NCBI RefSeq assembly: GCF_014652615.1
Contig: NZ_BMZD01000003.1
Location: 248,001-312,000 of the forward strand
Length of the DNA stretch: 64,000 bases
Direction: 5' to 3'
DNA from: Novosphingobium arvoryzae
Lineage (GTDB): Bacteria > Pseudomonadota > Alphaproteobacteria > Sphingomonadales > Sphingomonadaceae
The translations under genes and the position numbers were made by a program. Below the pieces are notes generated by a model that was not told where the DNA came from, made no database searches, and saw only the letters and a program-made list of their open reading frames with translations. Positions 52,797-63,289 of the stretch are shown one piece after another. The stretch's first letter is position 1. Each line of letters opens with the position of its first letter.

Positions 52797-54242
52797 TCAG
52801 GCGCCGTTGACCACCTTGCCAGAGGCGAGGACCGCCCACAGCTTGGCCAGCGGTGCGCGCGGACCATCGACCTTGGCAAAGGCAGCCTGCGCTTCGGCAG
52901 ACTTGCCCTGGGCCAGCAGGGCGATGCCCAGGCGCAGGTTGGCGGCAGCGGCATCGACGCCCGGCTTGGCCAGCGCGATCGCGTAGAGGTCCGCCGCCTT
53001 CTCGTTCATGTCATAGCTGAGGAAGGTGTCAGCCGCGATCATGGCCGTGCGCGCGGTGGCGTTGGCGGCGCGGGCGTCCTTTTCCAGCCCCGGCAGGGTG
53101 GCCTTGTCCGGAGCGACGCGACGCTGCGCTTCGGCCAGCGCGTCACGCACGAACGGATCGGTCGCGTCGAGCGCCTTCACCGCCAGGCCCTGATTCACCA
53201 CCTTAACCACTTCGCCCGGGAACAGCACGCCGGCCTTGCCGACCGCCGACTGCAGGTATTCGATGTATTCGCGCTGGGCCGACTGGGTGTTGCTCTTCAG
53301 CGCACCCGCGCGGTCGAGCAGGCGCGACACGTCGATCGCGTCGTTCGAGCCGTAGTTGGCCTTTTCGCGCACGATCTGCGCGGCGCTGATCCAGTTGAAC
53401 TCACCCGGATAGCTGTCGAGGCGCAGGGTCGCCCATTCCATCGATTCCGCGGCCAGCTTGGCCGAGTACGACATCTGCACACCGCGATCGAGCCACTCGG
53501 CCGGAACCGGCTGGCCGGCGGCCTTGGTTTCCTGCACCAGCGCCTTCAGCGTGGCCAGGCCCTCGGCGCGCTGGCCGCCGTTGTACTGGGCTTCGGCCAG
53601 CAGCGTCTTGGCGCTGGCATCGGTGTAGCCGTTGGCAATGGCCGACTGCAGCGCGGTGGCCGCACCGGCGTAATCCTTGAGGTCATAGGCCAGGCCGCCG
53701 ACGAAGTAGTAGTACTTCGGGACGTTGGCGGCCGGCAGCTTGCCGCTGGCCAGCATCGCGTCGAGACCCTGACGCTGCAGCCCCTTGTCGAGCGCGATGT
53801 TGCCAAGGTCCAGCGCGAACTGGCCGGCGAACAGGCGGTCATCCTCGATCTGCACCTTGGTGAAGGCATCGGCGACCACGGCCTTTTCCGCGGCCAGCAG
53901 GTTGCCGAGGTCGGCGACCGACTTGTCATAGGCGGCCTTGGCGGCTTCGCGGGCCGAGCGGCCCTGCGCGGCGCGATAGGCGCTTTCCATGGTGGTCACG
54001 TTGGCCTTGGCAGCGACCACGTCGGGGCGCTTGCCCGCCTTGTCGATGGTGTCGCGGGTAGCGATGTACACGGGCGTGAAGGCCTTGGACGGCGCAAGCT
54101 TGGCCTGCTTTTCGTCCTTCTTCTTCTTGTCCTTCTTTTCCTCGGCCATCGCCGGATTGGCGATCAGACCGGCACCGGCCACGGTCGCCAGACCCAGCGC
54201 GAGCGCATAGGCGGGACGGGTCAGGAACGAGGTGCGGATCAT
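52797..54242 (-). CDS. Exported alpha-helical repeat (TPR-like) protein of unknown function
   Basis: A 481-residue protein with a signal peptide (YALALGLATVAGAGLIANPAMA), then a strongly basic-acidic segment EEKKDKKKKDEKQ, and helical pairs resembling TPRs (PKYYYFVGGLAYDLKDYAGAATALQSAIANG, ASAKTLLAEAQYNGGQRAEGLATLKALV, NLRLGIALLAQGKSAEAQAAFAKV). It is likely periplasmic and may scaffold other proteins. ATG at 54242 is chosen because it gives the signal peptide directly. It diverges from gyrA. Confidence 0.75.
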   Translation of the reverse strand: MIRTSFLTRPAYALALGLATVAGAGLIANPAMAEEKKDKKKKDEKQAKLAPSKAFTPVYIATRDTIDKAGKRPDVVAAKANVTTMESAYRAAQGRSAREAAKAAYDKSVADLGNLLAAEKAVVADAFTKVQIEDDRLFAGQFALDLGNIALDKGLQRQGLDAMLASGKLPAANVPKYYYFVGGLAYDLKDYAGAATALQSAIANGYTDASAKTLLAEAQYNGGQRAEGLATLKALVQETKAAGQPVPAEWLDRGVQMSYSAKLAAESMEWATLRLDSYPGEFNWISAAQIVREKANYGSNDAIDVSRLLDRAGALKSNTQSAQREYIEYLQSAVGKAGVLFPGEVVKVVNQGLAVKALDATDPFVRDALAEAQRRVAPDKATLPGLEKDARAANATARTAMIAADTFLSYDMNEKAADLYAIALAKPGVDAAAANLRLGIALLAQGKSAEAQAAFAKVDGPRAPLAKLWAVLASGKVVNGA

Positions 54243-54319
54243 GGGCAGTACTCTCCTTGGGCAACCGGCCTTGTGGACCCTTTTCCGCAAGCAGCCGGGG
54301 CAAAACTTCCGGCAGTGCT

Positions 54320-54374
54320 AGTGGCGGGAAACGGGCCCTTTGGCAACTGTCCGCCGCACTAGTTTCCCGCCACT
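54320..54374. promoter_or_regulatory. 13-bp inverted repeat in the gyrA divergent spacer
   Basis: AGTGGCGGGAAAC at 54320-54332 is the perfect reverse complement of 54362-54374, with 29 bases between. CTAG boxes adjoin both arms, so alternative pairings are possible. The 290-base spacer between the exported-repeat gene and gyrA is otherwise unmarked. It could regulate either gene. Confidence 0.4.
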
Positions 54375-54532
54375 GAACGGCGATTGAATGCGCTTCGTCC
54401 CATTCGTTCAGAAATCGGGCCGCAAGTGTGGAAAAAAGGGCCGTGCGGCGGGGTTGTGGTGGCTATCCCCGCCGCTTTGGCCTAGGGCGGAACGATACCC
54501 GACATTCCCGCCAACAACAGCGATAAACCCGC

Positions 54533-57283
54533 GTGAGCGACGACACCCAAATCCCCGAATCCACTGGTCCCCTGGGCGAATTCCAGCGCGTCGACATCGT
54601 CGACGAGATGAAGACCAGCTATCTCGATTACGCGATGAGCGTGATCGTCAGCCGCGCGCTGCCCGATGTGCGCGACGGGTTGAAGCCGGTGCATCGCCGC
54701 ATCCTGTTCGCCAGCCAGGAAGGCGGCATGGTCGCCGGGCGGCCCTATCGCAAGTCGGCCAAGATCGTCGGCGACGTGATGGGCAACTATCACCCGCACG
54801 GCGACAGCGCGATCTATGACGCGCTGGCGCGCATGACGCAGGACTGGTCGATGCGCCTGCCGCTGATCGACGGCCAGGGCAACTTCGGCTCGATGGACCC
54901 CGATCCGCCGGCCTCGATGCGCTATACCGAAGCGCGGCTGGCGCGCGTCGCCAACTCGCTGCTCGACGATCTCGACAAGGACACGGTCGACTTTACCGAC
55001 AACTACGACGGTTCCCGCAAGGAGCCGACGGTGCTGCCGGCGCGCTTCCCCAACTTGCTGGTCAACGGCGCGGGCGGGATCGCGGTCGGCATGGCCACCA
55101 ACATTCCGCCACACAACCTGGGCGAAGTGATCGACGGCTGCCTGGCCTACATGGAAAACCCGGCCATCACCTCGGAAGAGCTGATCCAGTTCATTCCGGG
55201 GCCGGATTTCCCCACTGCCCCGCTGATCCTGGGCACGGCGGGCGCGCGCTCGGCCTATCTCACCGGGCGCGGTTCGATCATCATGCGCTGCAAGCACGAG
55301 ATCGAGGAAGGCCGGGGCGACCGCCGCTCGATCGTGCTGACCAGCATCCCCTACCAGGTCGGCAAATCGAACCTGGTCGAGAAGATCGCCGAAGCCGCCA
55401 AGGACAAGCGGATCGAAGGGATTTCCGACATCCGCGACGAATCCAGCCGGCTGGGCGTGCGCGTGGTGCTGGACCTCAAGCGCGATGCGACGCCCGAAGT
55501 CGTGCTCAACCAGCTGTGGCGCAACACGCCCGCGCAATCGAACTTCCCCGCCAACATGCTGGCGATCCGGGGCGGCCGTCCCGAGACGCTGGCGCTGCGC
55601 GACATCATCGCGGCGTTCATCACTTTCCGCGAGGAAGTGATTACCCGCCGCACCAAGTTCGAGCTGAACAAGGCGCGCGACCGGGCGCATATCTTGCTGG
55701 GTCTGGTCATCGCGGTGACCAACCTCGATGAAGTGGTGCGGATCATCCGTGCCGCGCCCAATCCGGCCTCGGCCCGCGCCGCGCTGCTGGCGCGCGAATG
55801 GCCGATCGGCGAAATCGCGCAGTACATCAAGCTGGTCGAAGCGATCGAGCCGAGCGCGGATCAGGAAGGCGGCACCTATCGCCTGTCCGAAGCGCAGGTA
55901 AAGGCGATCCTCGACCTGCGCCTGCACCGCCTGACCGCGCTGGGCCGCGACGAGATCGGGGACGAGCTGAAGATTCTCGCCGCCGCCATCGCCGAATACC
56001 TTGCGATCCTGGCCGACCGGGTGAAGCTCTATGCCGTGATGCGCGAGGAACTGGTCGCCATCCGCGAGGCCTATGCCACGCCGCGCGTCTCGCAGATCAC
56101 CGCCGCCGCCGACGGGATCGACGATGAAGACCTGATCGAACGCGACGAGATGGTCGTCACCGTGACGATGGACGGCTATATCAAGCGCACCCCGCTTTCC
56201 ACCTTCCGCGCCCAGAACCGGGGCGGCAAGGGCCGCGCGGGCATGGCGACCAAGGACGAGGACGTGGTGACGACGATGTTCGTCACCTCCACCCACAACC
56301 CGGTGCTGTTCTTCTCCACCGCGGGCAAGGTCTATCGCCTGAAGGTGTGGAAGCTGCCCGAAGGCGGCCCGGCCACGCGCGGGCGTCCGATCGTCAACCT
56401 GCTGCCCGCACTGGACAAGGACGAGACGATCCAGACCGTCCTGCCCCTTCCCGAGGACGAAGCCGAATGGGGCAAGCTGTCGGTCGTGTTCGCCACGGCC
56501 AAGGGCAACGTCCGCCGCAACAACATGGATGCCTTCGCCAACATCCCCAGCAACGGCAAGTTCGCGATGCGGTTTGACGAGGACAGCGACGATCGCCTGA
56601 TCGGCGTCGCCCTGCTCGAAGCCAGCGACGACGTCCTGCTCGCCACCCGCGCGGGCAAGGCGATCCGCTTTGCCGCCGACGAAGTGCGCGAATTCACCAG
56701 CCGCACCTCCACCGGCGTGCGCGGCATGACGCTGAAGGGCGATGACGAGGTGATCAGCCTGTCGATCCTCCACCGCGTTGGCACGACCAGCGAGGAGCGC
56801 GAGGAATACGTCAAGTTCGCGCCGTGGAAGCCGGACCGCGAGGGCGAGCATTCGCTCTCCGCCGAACGCTTCATCGAGCTGCAGGAGCGCGAGCAGTTCA
56901 TTCTGACCGTCTGCGCCAACGGCTATGGCAAGCTGTCCTCGGCCTATGAATATCGCCGCACCGGTCGCGGCGGACAGGGCATCACCAACATCGACAACAT
57001 CGCCCGCAACGGCCCGGTGGTGGCGAGCTTCCCGGCGGTGCAGGCCGACCAGCTGATGCTGGTGACCGATCAGGCCAAGCTGATCCGCCTGCCGCTGGCC
57101 TCGCTGCGCGTCATCGGTCGCGGCAGCGCGGGCGTTCGCCTGTTCAACGTCGCGGACGAGGAACACGTGGTCAGCGCCGTGCGCCTCGCCGAGAGCGAAG
57201 GCGATGAGGATGCGGGCGATGAGGCCGCTGCCGAAACGCCCGCGGCGGAAGGCCCGACCACGCCGGAAGGTAACGCCGACTGA
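54533..57283 (+). CDS. gyrA: DNA gyrase subunit A
   Basis: A 916-residue gyrase A. The catalytic tyrosine is Tyr131 ([10 protein letters not shown]). The quinolone-determining region reads HGDSAIYD with Ser92 and Asp96 in the sensitive-type states. The C-terminal beta-pinwheel blades are recognised by RGGKGRAGM (the GyrA-box, QRGGKG-like), and an acidic tail ([19 protein letters not shown]) ends the chain. The start is GTG at 54533. It relaxes and supercoils DNA with GyrB, which is not in the window. Its stop shares a base with the TauD-type gene start. Confidence 0.97.
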   Translation: MSDDTQIPESTGPLGEFQRVDIVDEMKTSYLDYAMSVIVSRALPDVRDGLKPVHRRILFASQEGGMVAGRPYRKSAKIVGDVMGNYHPHGDSAIYDALARMTQDWSMRLPLIDGQGNFGSMDPDPPASMRYTEARLARVANSLLDDLDKDTVDFTDNYDGSRKEPTVLPARFPNLLVNGAGGIAVGMATNIPPHNLGEVIDGCLAYMENPAITSEELIQFIPGPDFPTAPLILGTAGARSAYLTGRGSIIMRCKHEIEEGRGDRRSIVLTSIPYQVGKSNLVEKIAEAAKDKRIEGISDIRDESSRLGVRVVLDLKRDATPEVVLNQLWRNTPAQSNFPANMLAIRGGRPETLALRDIIAAFITFREEVITRRTKFELNKARDRAHILLGLVIAVTNLDEVVRIIRAAPNPASARAALLAREWPIGEIAQYIKLVEAIEPSADQEGGTYRLSEAQVKAILDLRLHRLTALGRDEIGDELKILAAAIAEYLAILADRVKLYAVMREELVAIREAYATPRVSQITAAADGIDDEDLIERDEMVVTVTMDGYIKRTPLSTFRAQNRGGKGRAGMATKDEDVVTTMFVTSTHNPVLFFSTAGKVYRLKVWKLPEGGPATRGRPIVNLLPALDKDETIQTVLPLPEDEAEWGKLSVVFATAKGNVRRNNMDAFANIPSNGKFAMRFDEDSDDRLIGVALLEASDDVLLATRAGKAIRFAADEVREFTSRTSTGVRGMTLKGDDEVISLSILHRVGTTSEEREEYVKFAPWKPDREGEHSLSAERFIELQEREQFILTVCANGYGKLSSAYEYRRTGRGGQGITNIDNIARNGPVVASFPAVQADQLMLVTDQAKLIRLPLASLRVIGRGSAGVRLFNVADEEHVVSAVRLAESEGDEDAGDEAAAETPAAEGPTTPEGNAD

Positions 57284-58128
57284 TGGCGCTGCGGGTCGAA
57301 CCTTCCGGTCAGGCGTGCGGTGCGCGCGTGACCGGGGTCGACCTGTCCCGTCCGCTGGACCCGGCCACCGTCGCGGAACTCCGCGCGGCCTGGCTGGAGC
57401 ATCACGTGCTGGCCTTTCCCGACCAGCGCATCGGCGATGACGATCTGGAACGCTTCACGCTCGCCTTCGGTGGGTTCGGGGACGATCCGTTCTTTGCCCC
57501 GATTCCCGGCCGCCGGCACATCGCGGCGATCCGGCGCGAGGCGGACGAGACGACCCCGCTGTTTGCCGAAAACTGGCATGCGGACTGGAGCTTTCAGGCC
57601 CGTCCGCCCGCTGGCACCTGCCTGATGGCAGTCGATATTCCGCCGGTCGGCGGGGATACGCTGTTCGCCAACCAGCACAGGGCGTGGGAAGCGCTCGGCC
57701 CGGACCAACAGGCGCGCTACGCCGATCTCGTCGCCATTCATTCAGCTCGCCTGCCTTATGCTCCCGATGGCACGTATGGCGCGCGGGACAAGGGCCGCAG
57801 CATGGACATCCGCCCCAGCGAGGCCGCGCTGGCAACGCAGACCCATCCGCTCGTCCCCGCGCACCCGGAGACCGGGCGGCTCGGGTTCTATTCCACGCTA
57901 GGCTACATCATCGGGATCGAGGGGCTGGCACAGGATGCCGCCATCGCGCTGCTGATGGAATTGCAGGCCTGGCAGGGCGATGACCGGTTCGTCTATCGTC
58001 ACCGCTGGGAGCCGGACATGCTGGTGATGTGGGACAACCGTTCGGTCCTGCACCGCGCGACCGGCGGCTACGAAGGCCACCGGCGCGAACTGCACCGCAC
58101 CACTATTGCGGCGTGGAGCGGCTCCTGA
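57283..58128 (+). CDS. TauD/TfdA-family 2-oxoglutarate-dependent dioxygenase
   Basis: A 281-residue non-heme Fe(II) enzyme. Iron ligands are His99 and Asp101 (NWHADWSF) and distal His257 (NRSVLHRAT), and the 2-oxoglutarate-binding arginine lies in the terminal GHRRELHRTT segment. The overall sequence matches taurine/2,4-D dioxygenases, but the substrate is not determinable. It starts one base inside the gyrA stop and overlaps the convergent YhhN gene by 26 bases at its end. No sulfonate transport genes are nearby. Confidence 0.88.
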   Translation: MALRVEPSGQACGARVTGVDLSRPLDPATVAELRAAWLEHHVLAFPDQRIGDDDLERFTLAFGGFGDDPFFAPIPGRRHIAAIRREADETTPLFAENWHADWSFQARPPAGTCLMAVDIPPVGGDTLFANQHRAWEALGPDQQARYADLVAIHSARLPYAPDGTYGARDKGRSMDIRPSEAALATQTHPLVPAHPETGRLGFYSTLGYIIGIEGLAQDAAIALLMELQAWQGDDRFVYRHRWEPDMLVMWDNRSVLHRATGGYEGHRRELHRTTIAAWSGS

Positions 58129-58765
58129 GCTCGCCAATTACCCCGGTGCAGATCAGGAACTGGCCGAAGTAGTAGAGCGGCCAGATCAGCAACCCCGGCA
58201 GCGCACTGTCCGCCAGCGGGCCAAGGTCGGCAAAGATCAGCAGGTCCGACACCGCGAACATCACCGCGCCCAGCCCCACCCGGTAGCGCGGGAAGCTGCT
58301 GGTCCACGCCGCCGCCGTCATCGCCCCCAGCCCGCTGGCATAGAGCGCGATGCCCGGTGCCGCCGCGCGGTCGGCCGGGAGCAGGAAGCTGATGAGCGGG
58401 ATCAGGACCAGGAACGCCAGCGCCGCCGCCTTCTGGCTGAAACTGGTGCTGGCGCGGCGGTGCTGCCAATAGAGCCGGATCGCGATGAGGTGCCCGATCA
58501 GGAAGGCAATCGCGCCCGCTTCCAGCCTGATCTCGATCAGCACATCGCCCAGCGCGCCCAAGGCCATGACCGCCGCGATGGTCCGCGCCTCCGCCCCGCC
58601 GTGCCGCGCCAGCGCATAGACCGCCAGCAGGGCCACCCCCGCCCCCTTCCACGCCATCTGGAACAGCCCCGGCAGGTCCGTATCCTTCACGAACCAGAAG
58701 CTTATCCCGGCGGCCAGACTGGCCAGCAGCCACGGGCGCTGCTCGATCAAGGCGCGGTGCGGCAT
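58103..58765 (-). CDS. YhhN-family membrane protein (lysoplasmalogenase-like)
   Basis: A 220-residue protein with about eight hydrophobic helices and the family motifs GALGDVLIEI and AVSDLLIFAD, whose acidic residues are conserved in the YhhN/TMEM86 family. Members hydrolyse the vinyl-ether bond of lysoplasmalogens or related lipids; the role in aerobic bacteria is uncertain. ATG at 58765 is chosen because a GAGGGGG site precedes it; the extension upstream lacks membrane features. It overlaps the dioxygenase gene tail-to-tail. Confidence 0.85.
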   Translation of the reverse strand: MPHRALIEQRPWLLASLAAGISFWFVKDTDLPGLFQMAWKGAGVALLAVYALARHGGAEARTIAAVMALGALGDVLIEIRLEAGAIAFLIGHLIAIRLYWQHRRASTSFSQKAAALAFLVLIPLISFLLPADRAAAPGIALYASGLGAMTAAAWTSSFPRYRVGLGAVMFAVSDLLIFADLGPLADSALPGLLIWPLYYFGQFLICTGVIGELRSRSTPQ

Positions 58766-58841
58766 GGTCAATTCCCCCTCAAATCCCCTGCCCCCATGCT
58801 TGGCGTTGGAAATTCCGCCGCGCAAGCGTTAGTGGCGGCGC

Positions 58842-60185
58842 ATGGCATATGACATTCACATCATCGGCGGCGGTCTGGCCGGCAGCGAAGCAGCATGGCA
58901 GCTGGCGAAACGCGGGCTGAAAGTGCGCCTGTCGGAAATGCGCGGCAGCGGCGACATGAGCCCCGCGCACCAGACGACGGGGCTGGCCGAACTGGTCTGC
59001 TCCAACAGCTTCCGCTCCGACGACCACGAAAAGAACGCCGTTGGCCTGCTCCACCACGAAATGCGCCAGCTCGATTCGCTGGTGATGGCGGCGGCGGCCA
59101 AGGCCGAAGTGCCCGCCGGATCGGCGCTGGCGGTGGATCGCGACGTGTTCTCCGCCGAAGTCGAGGCCGCCCTCGCCGCGCAACCGACGCTGGAGATCGT
59201 GCGCGAGCGGATCGACACCCTGCCCGCCGCAGGCCTCACCATCGTCGCCACCGGGCCGCTGACCGCCGCCGCGCTGGCTGACAGCATCGGACAGGCGACC
59301 GGCGCGGACAGCCTGGCGTTCTTCGATGCCATTGCCCCCATCGTCTACCGCGACACCATCAACATGGACGTCTGCTGGATGGCCAGCCGGTGGGACAAGG
59401 GCGAAACGAAGGACTACATCAACTGCCCGATGACCAAGGAGCAGTATCTCGCGTTTCACGCCGGCTTGCTTGCGGGGGAAAAGACCGAATTCCGCGAATG
59501 GGAAGCCAACACCCCCTATTTTGAAGGCTGCATGCCGATCGAGGTGATGGCCGAACGCGGCGTCGATACGCTGCGGTTCGGGCCGATGAAGCCGGTCGGG
59601 CTGGACAACCCGCACGAGGCCACGCCCGAATTTCCCAACGGCCGCTGGCCCTATGCCGTGGTCCAGTTGCGGCAGGACAACAAGCTTGGGACGATCTGGA
59701 ACATGGTCGGTTTCCAGACCAAGCTGAAGCACGCCGAACAGGTCCGCCTGTTCCGCACCATTCCGGGGCTGGAAAACGCCGAGTTCGCGCGGCTGGGGGG
59801 CCTGCACCGCAACACGTTCCTGAACTCGCCCGAACTGCTCGACCGCCAGCTGCGCCTGAAAACGGCGCCACACATCCGCTTTGCCGGGCAGGTGACGGGC
59901 TGCGAAGGCTATGTTGAAAGCGCCGCCGTCGGGCTGATGGCGGGCCTGATGACCGCGGCCGAGGCGACCGGCCGTGACTGGACCGCTCCGCCGCGCACCA
60001 CCGCGCTGGGCGCGCTGCTTTCCCACATCACCGGCGATGCCGAGGCGGAGAGCTATCAGCCGATGAACATCAACTTCGGCCTGTTCCCCCCGCCCCCGGC
60101 CGAAGTGAAGAAGAAGCAGCGCAAGGAAGCCTATACCGCGCGGGCCAAGCAGGACATGGCGGAGTGGCTGAAAGCGGCGGTGTGA
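58842..60185 (+). CDS. trmFO: Folate- and FAD-dependent tRNA m5U54 methyltransferase
   Basis: A 447-residue flavoprotein with the N-terminal FAD motif [19 protein letters not shown], the [11 protein letters not shown] segment with the catalytic cysteine, and [24 protein letters not shown] near the end. It uses methylenetetrahydrofolate to make ribothymidine 54 in tRNA, the pathway typical of Gram-positives and of alphaproteobacteria. The start diverges from the YhhN gene. Confidence 0.96.
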   Translation: MAYDIHIIGGGLAGSEAAWQLAKRGLKVRLSEMRGSGDMSPAHQTTGLAELVCSNSFRSDDHEKNAVGLLHHEMRQLDSLVMAAAAKAEVPAGSALAVDRDVFSAEVEAALAAQPTLEIVRERIDTLPAAGLTIVATGPLTAAALADSIGQATGADSLAFFDAIAPIVYRDTINMDVCWMASRWDKGETKDYINCPMTKEQYLAFHAGLLAGEKTEFREWEANTPYFEGCMPIEVMAERGVDTLRFGPMKPVGLDNPHEATPEFPNGRWPYAVVQLRQDNKLGTIWNMVGFQTKLKHAEQVRLFRTIPGLENAEFARLGGLHRNTFLNSPELLDRQLRLKTAPHIRFAGQVTGCEGYVESAAVGLMAGLMTAAEATGRDWTAPPRTTALGALLSHITGDAEAESYQPMNINFGLFPPPPAEVKKKQRKEAYTARAKQDMAEWLKAAV

Positions 60186-60228
60186 GCTTGCCCACTGACG
60201 CCTCCTGCACACCCGTCACCCCGGATCC

Positions 60229-60696
60229 CTAACACCGACAGGCCGGTTTCTTCGGCTCCTTGGGCCGGGTCTTGACGAATTCCTGCCGGGTCAGCTGGGC
60301 ATCCCCGTTGGCATCCGCGCCCTTGAACCGGTTCGAGGTGGCGACGGCCCATTCCTCGAAACTGAGCAGGTTGTTGCCATCCGCATCGAGTTTGCGGAAC
60401 GCCGCGACGCGCGGCATCAGCGCCTCGTTGCGGCTGATCAGGTTGTCGCGGTTGCGGTCGAGCCGGTTGAAACGTTTTTCCTCGCGCGTATCCTCGTCCA
60501 CTTCGGGCAGGGCCGGGCCGATCAGGCCCTCGCCGTCCTCGTCCGGAATATCATCGAACGCCGGGCGCGGGTCCACTTCGGCCACGGTGGGCGGCGGCGG
60601 AGCGGCCGCTTCGGTCGCGGCCTGACCTTGCCACCAGAACAGTCCGGCAGCGACCATCAGCAGCGCGGAGACCGCCCCCAGGATCACGCGGTTCAT
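60229..60696 (-). CDS. Exported EF-hand protein
   Basis: A 155-residue protein with an N-terminal signal/anchor (VILGAVSALLMVAAGLFWWQ), a Pro-rich linker and three EF-hand loops: DRNRDNLISRNE, DADGNNLLSFEE and DANGDAQLTRQE. The C-terminus has a short basic stretch and ends with the Cys pair CRC. It probably binds calcium in the periplasm. Its start lies 17 bases after the following gene's stop (60714), so the two are likely one transcript. Confidence 0.8.
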   Translation of the reverse strand: MNRVILGAVSALLMVAAGLFWWQGQAATEAAAPPPPTVAEVDPRPAFDDIPDEDGEGLIGPALPEVDEDTREEKRFNRLDRNRDNLISRNEALMPRVAAFRKLDADGNNLLSFEEWAVATSNRFKGADANGDAQLTRQEFVKTRPKEPKKPACRC

Positions 60697-60713
60697 CCAG
60701 CCTCACCCCTCTC

Positions 60714-61370
60714 CTACAATCCCAGCAGCCCGATCCGCGTTGCCGCCAGCAGCGCGCCTGGACCGTCCAGCAACGGCCCCTGCCCGCGCCTGCGCCGGGC
60801 CAGTCCATGCAAAACCTGCAATGGGCGCAGCCGCCGGGGCAAGGCCATGCGGCCCCAGTCATGCGCTGCAGCCAGATCGAGTGCGGCGGCGCGCTCCTGC
60901 GCCTGCCCCAGCTTGACCGCGAGGTCCGCTGCCGCCCAGCCGCGCCCAGCCCGCTGCGCCGCCGCTGCCGCTTCCGGCAGACCCAGCGCGCGGGCCAGCG
61001 CCCCGAACGCCGCGCCGCGCCCGGCGGCGAATTCCTCCAGCGCCGAAGGGGGCAGCGGCGAATCGCCCAGCAATTGCTCCCACCCGTCAACCAGCCGGCC
61101 CAGCGCCGCGCCCTCATCCGCCAGCGGAGCCAGCATCGCCAGCAGCGGTTCCCCCGCCGGTCGATCCCCGGCCGGTTTAGCCAGCTGTTCGCGCCACCAT
61201 GCCAGCTTGATCTGGGCCAGCACCGGCTCCCGCCCGCCGCGCACGGTTGCCGCCAGCCGGGTGTCGAGCAGAAAAATGCCCAGCATTAAGGGTTTGTCCG
61301 CAGGCCGGGCATAGGCCAGCGCCAACCGCTGTTCGACCGGGATCGCATCAAGAAGGGCTGAATCGGGCAT
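60714..61370 (-). CDS. NDUFAF6-like squalene/phytoene synthase-family protein
   Basis: A 218-residue protein resembling the non-catalytic NDUFAF6-type branch of the squalene/phytoene synthase fold. The pattern PLMLGIFLLDTRLAA followed by REPVLAQIKLAWWREQL is diagnostic of that branch. The Asp-rich DxxxD motifs needed for prenyl transfer are missing. NDUFAF6 acts in complex I assembly in mitochondria; a similar role here is only a guess. ATG at 61370 is preferred to an upstream start giving extra poorly conserved residues. Confidence 0.75.
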   Translation of the reverse strand: MPDSALLDAIPVEQRLALAYARPADKPLMLGIFLLDTRLAATVRGGREPVLAQIKLAWWREQLAKPAGDRPAGEPLLAMLAPLADEGAALGRLVDGWEQLLGDSPLPPSALEEFAAGRGAAFGALARALGLPEAAAAAQRAGRGWAAADLAVKLGQAQERAAALDLAAAHDWGRMALPRRLRPLQVLHGLARRRRGQGPLLDGPGALLAATRIGLLGL

Positions 61371-61529
61371 GTTTGCGGGGCTGACGCTACACCCCGGACC
61401 GCCCAATGCAAAGCGCTGGAACGCTTGGAAAACCGCTGCGCGCTAACGCGGTGTTTACCTTGTTGCTTGAAGGAGCGGATACCACGCCGGCGTATGACCT
61501 GCGCGTTGATGAACTTTTTCGGGGGCACC

Positions 61530-62816
61530 ATGCTCGGCTCGATTCGACGTCAGATGCACCGCCTGCGCGGCGACAGGAGCGGCAACGCAACCTTGTTGCT
61601 GGCCGCTGGCCTGCCCGCGCTGATCGGCACCGCCGGGGCCGCGATCGATTTTTCGCAGTGGTATGCCTGGAAACAGGAACTGCAGATGGCGACCGACCAG
61701 GCCGCCCTCGCCGCCGCGTGGTCGCTGAGCGAGGACGCGCCGGCATCGACCTATGAACTGCGCGGCGAACAGAACTTTCGCGCCAACCTGGCGCTGACCC
61801 GCGATTTCGCGACCGATCCGGAATTCGAATTGGCCGACTATGGCAACGGCAACGGCAACAGCATCGCCGTTACCGCCAGCGCGACGCGTTCGCTGCCGTT
61901 CTCCAGCTTCCTGATGAACCGGGCCGTGACGGTCAGCGCCTATTCGCAGGCCAGCTTCACCGCCGGGCAGAACTTCAACGCCTGCCTGATCGCGGTGGGT
62001 GACGATGGCACGACCTTCAGCGTCGGCGGCAACGCCAACGTGGTGGCGCAGTGCGGCCTCGCGGCGCTCTCCTGCTCGGACGATGCGATCGTGATCGACG
62101 GCTCGGCCAGCGTCACGACCGACAGCATCGCGACATGCGGCACGGCAACCGTGCCCGCCGCCAACGAATCCGTCCTGACCGAAAAAGTCCAGGGGCTGGA
62201 GGACACGTTCGCGGACCTGACCCCGCCGACCAACACCACGGCGCGCTCCTACAAGTGCAACGGCAACGGCAACAAGGCGCTGGCGACCCCGCTGCCGGGG
62301 ACCTATTCCGACTTTACGGTCAAGTGCAAAACCACGATGGCCAAGGGCATCTACGTCATCAACGGCGGCACGCTGGACCTGACCGGCAACTATGCCGTCA
62401 CCGGGACCAATGTGATGTTCGTGCTGAAGAACGGCGCCACGCTGAAACTTGGCGGCAGCGGCGCGGGCAACGTGCTGACGCTGACCCCGATGCAGGCGTC
62501 GGACTTCACCGCGCTGGGCTATTCCGCAACCCTCGCCAACCGCTATGCCAACATGCTGATCTTCGAGGATCGCGCCAGCAACCCGACCCAGAACCACATC
62601 ATCAACGGCAACTCCAATTCGCTGTTCGAGGGCACCATTTACCTGCCCAAGGGCACAGCGCGGATCAACGGTACGGCCAGCATCGACAGCTCGTGCCTGC
62701 AGATCTCGGCCTGGAAGATCAACGTGCTGGGCAACGCCGCGCTGGATACCCGCTGCCCCACGGCCCAGACCAACAGCGCCGGTTCTTCCGCCGCGTCAGT
62801 CAAGCTGGTGGTGTGA
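61530..62816 (+). CDS. TadE/TadG-like pilus-associated protein with beta-helix-like body
   Basis: A 428-residue protein. The N-terminal hydrophobic pilin-like helix (SGNATLLLAAGLPALIGTAGAAIDFSQWYAWKQELQMATDQAALAAAW) is the TadE/TadG pattern: Gly-Asn-Ala before the helix and an acidic residue after it. Residues from about 225 onward repeat short strands (GGTLDLTGNYAVTGTNVMFVLKNGATLKLGGSG, GTIYLPKGTARINGTASID), like a right-handed beta helix. ATG at 61530 follows GGGGG; ATG at 61509 is an alternative. It starts a run of minor-pilin genes. Confidence 0.75.
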   Translation: MLGSIRRQMHRLRGDRSGNATLLLAAGLPALIGTAGAAIDFSQWYAWKQELQMATDQAALAAAWSLSEDAPASTYELRGEQNFRANLALTRDFATDPEFELADYGNGNGNSIAVTASATRSLPFSSFLMNRAVTVSAYSQASFTAGQNFNACLIAVGDDGTTFSVGGNANVVAQCGLAALSCSDDAIVIDGSASVTTDSIATCGTATVPAANESVLTEKVQGLEDTFADLTPPTNTTARSYKCNGNGNKALATPLPGTYSDFTVKCKTTMAKGIYVINGGTLDLTGNYAVTGTNVMFVLKNGATLKLGGSGAGNVLTLTPMQASDFTALGYSATLANRYANMLIFEDRASNPTQNHIINGNSNSLFEGTIYLPKGTARINGTASIDSSCLQISAWKINVLGNAALDTRCPTAQTNSAGSSAASVKLVV

Positions 62817-63289
62817 TGACGATCCGGCGCAAACTCCATCGCGCGCTGGTGCGGCTGGCCGGGGATGAACGCGGCGCGGCCGTGGTCGAAACCGCGATCA
62901 TTGCCCCGGTGCTCGCACTGCTCGCGCTGGGCAGCTACGACATGAGCCGGATGATCGCGCGCCAGCACGATCTGCAGGGCGGCGCCTCCGATGTCGAAGG
63001 GATCATTCTCGCGGTCGCGACCGGCCCCGGCACCAATGTGAATAAGATCGAGGCCGTGCTGGAAAGTTCGCTGGACCTGTCGAACAGCGGATCGGTCACC
63101 GTGGTCAAGCGGTTCCGTTGCGGGGTGTCAGACACCTTGGTCGCTGCCGCCAACGAATGCACCAGCGACGATACCGTGGCGACTTACGTGCAGGTCACGC
63201 TGACCGAAACCTATACCCCGACCTGGACGAAGTTCGGGATCGGCAGCGACCTCGACTACAACTTCACGCGGACGATCCAGATCTCATGA
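62816..63289 (+). CDS. TadE-like minor pilin
   Basis: A 157-residue protein with the TadE-type N-terminus: a basic stretch, then DERGAAVVETAIIAPVLALLALGSYDMSRMIARQHDLQ, with Glu at the pilin +5-like position. The C-terminal part is beta-rich with two cysteines. It is probably exported and processed or anchored as a pseudopilin of the Tad (Flp) pilus. ATG at 62816 overlaps the previous stop, and the next gene overlaps its stop, so the genes form a coupled unit. Confidence 0.8.
   Translation: MTIRRKLHRALVRLAGDERGAAVVETAIIAPVLALLALGSYDMSRMIARQHDLQGGASDVEGIILAVATGPGTNVNKIEAVLESSLDLSNSGSVTVVKRFRCGVSDTLVAAANECTSDDTVATYVQVTLTETYTPTWTKFGIGSDLDYNFTRTIQIS

Noticed and set aside
54482..57166. An 894-codon open frame on the minus strand
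   Set aside because: Antisense to gyrA, which is unmistakable; rich in His, Arg, Asp and Gln as expected for a shadow frame.
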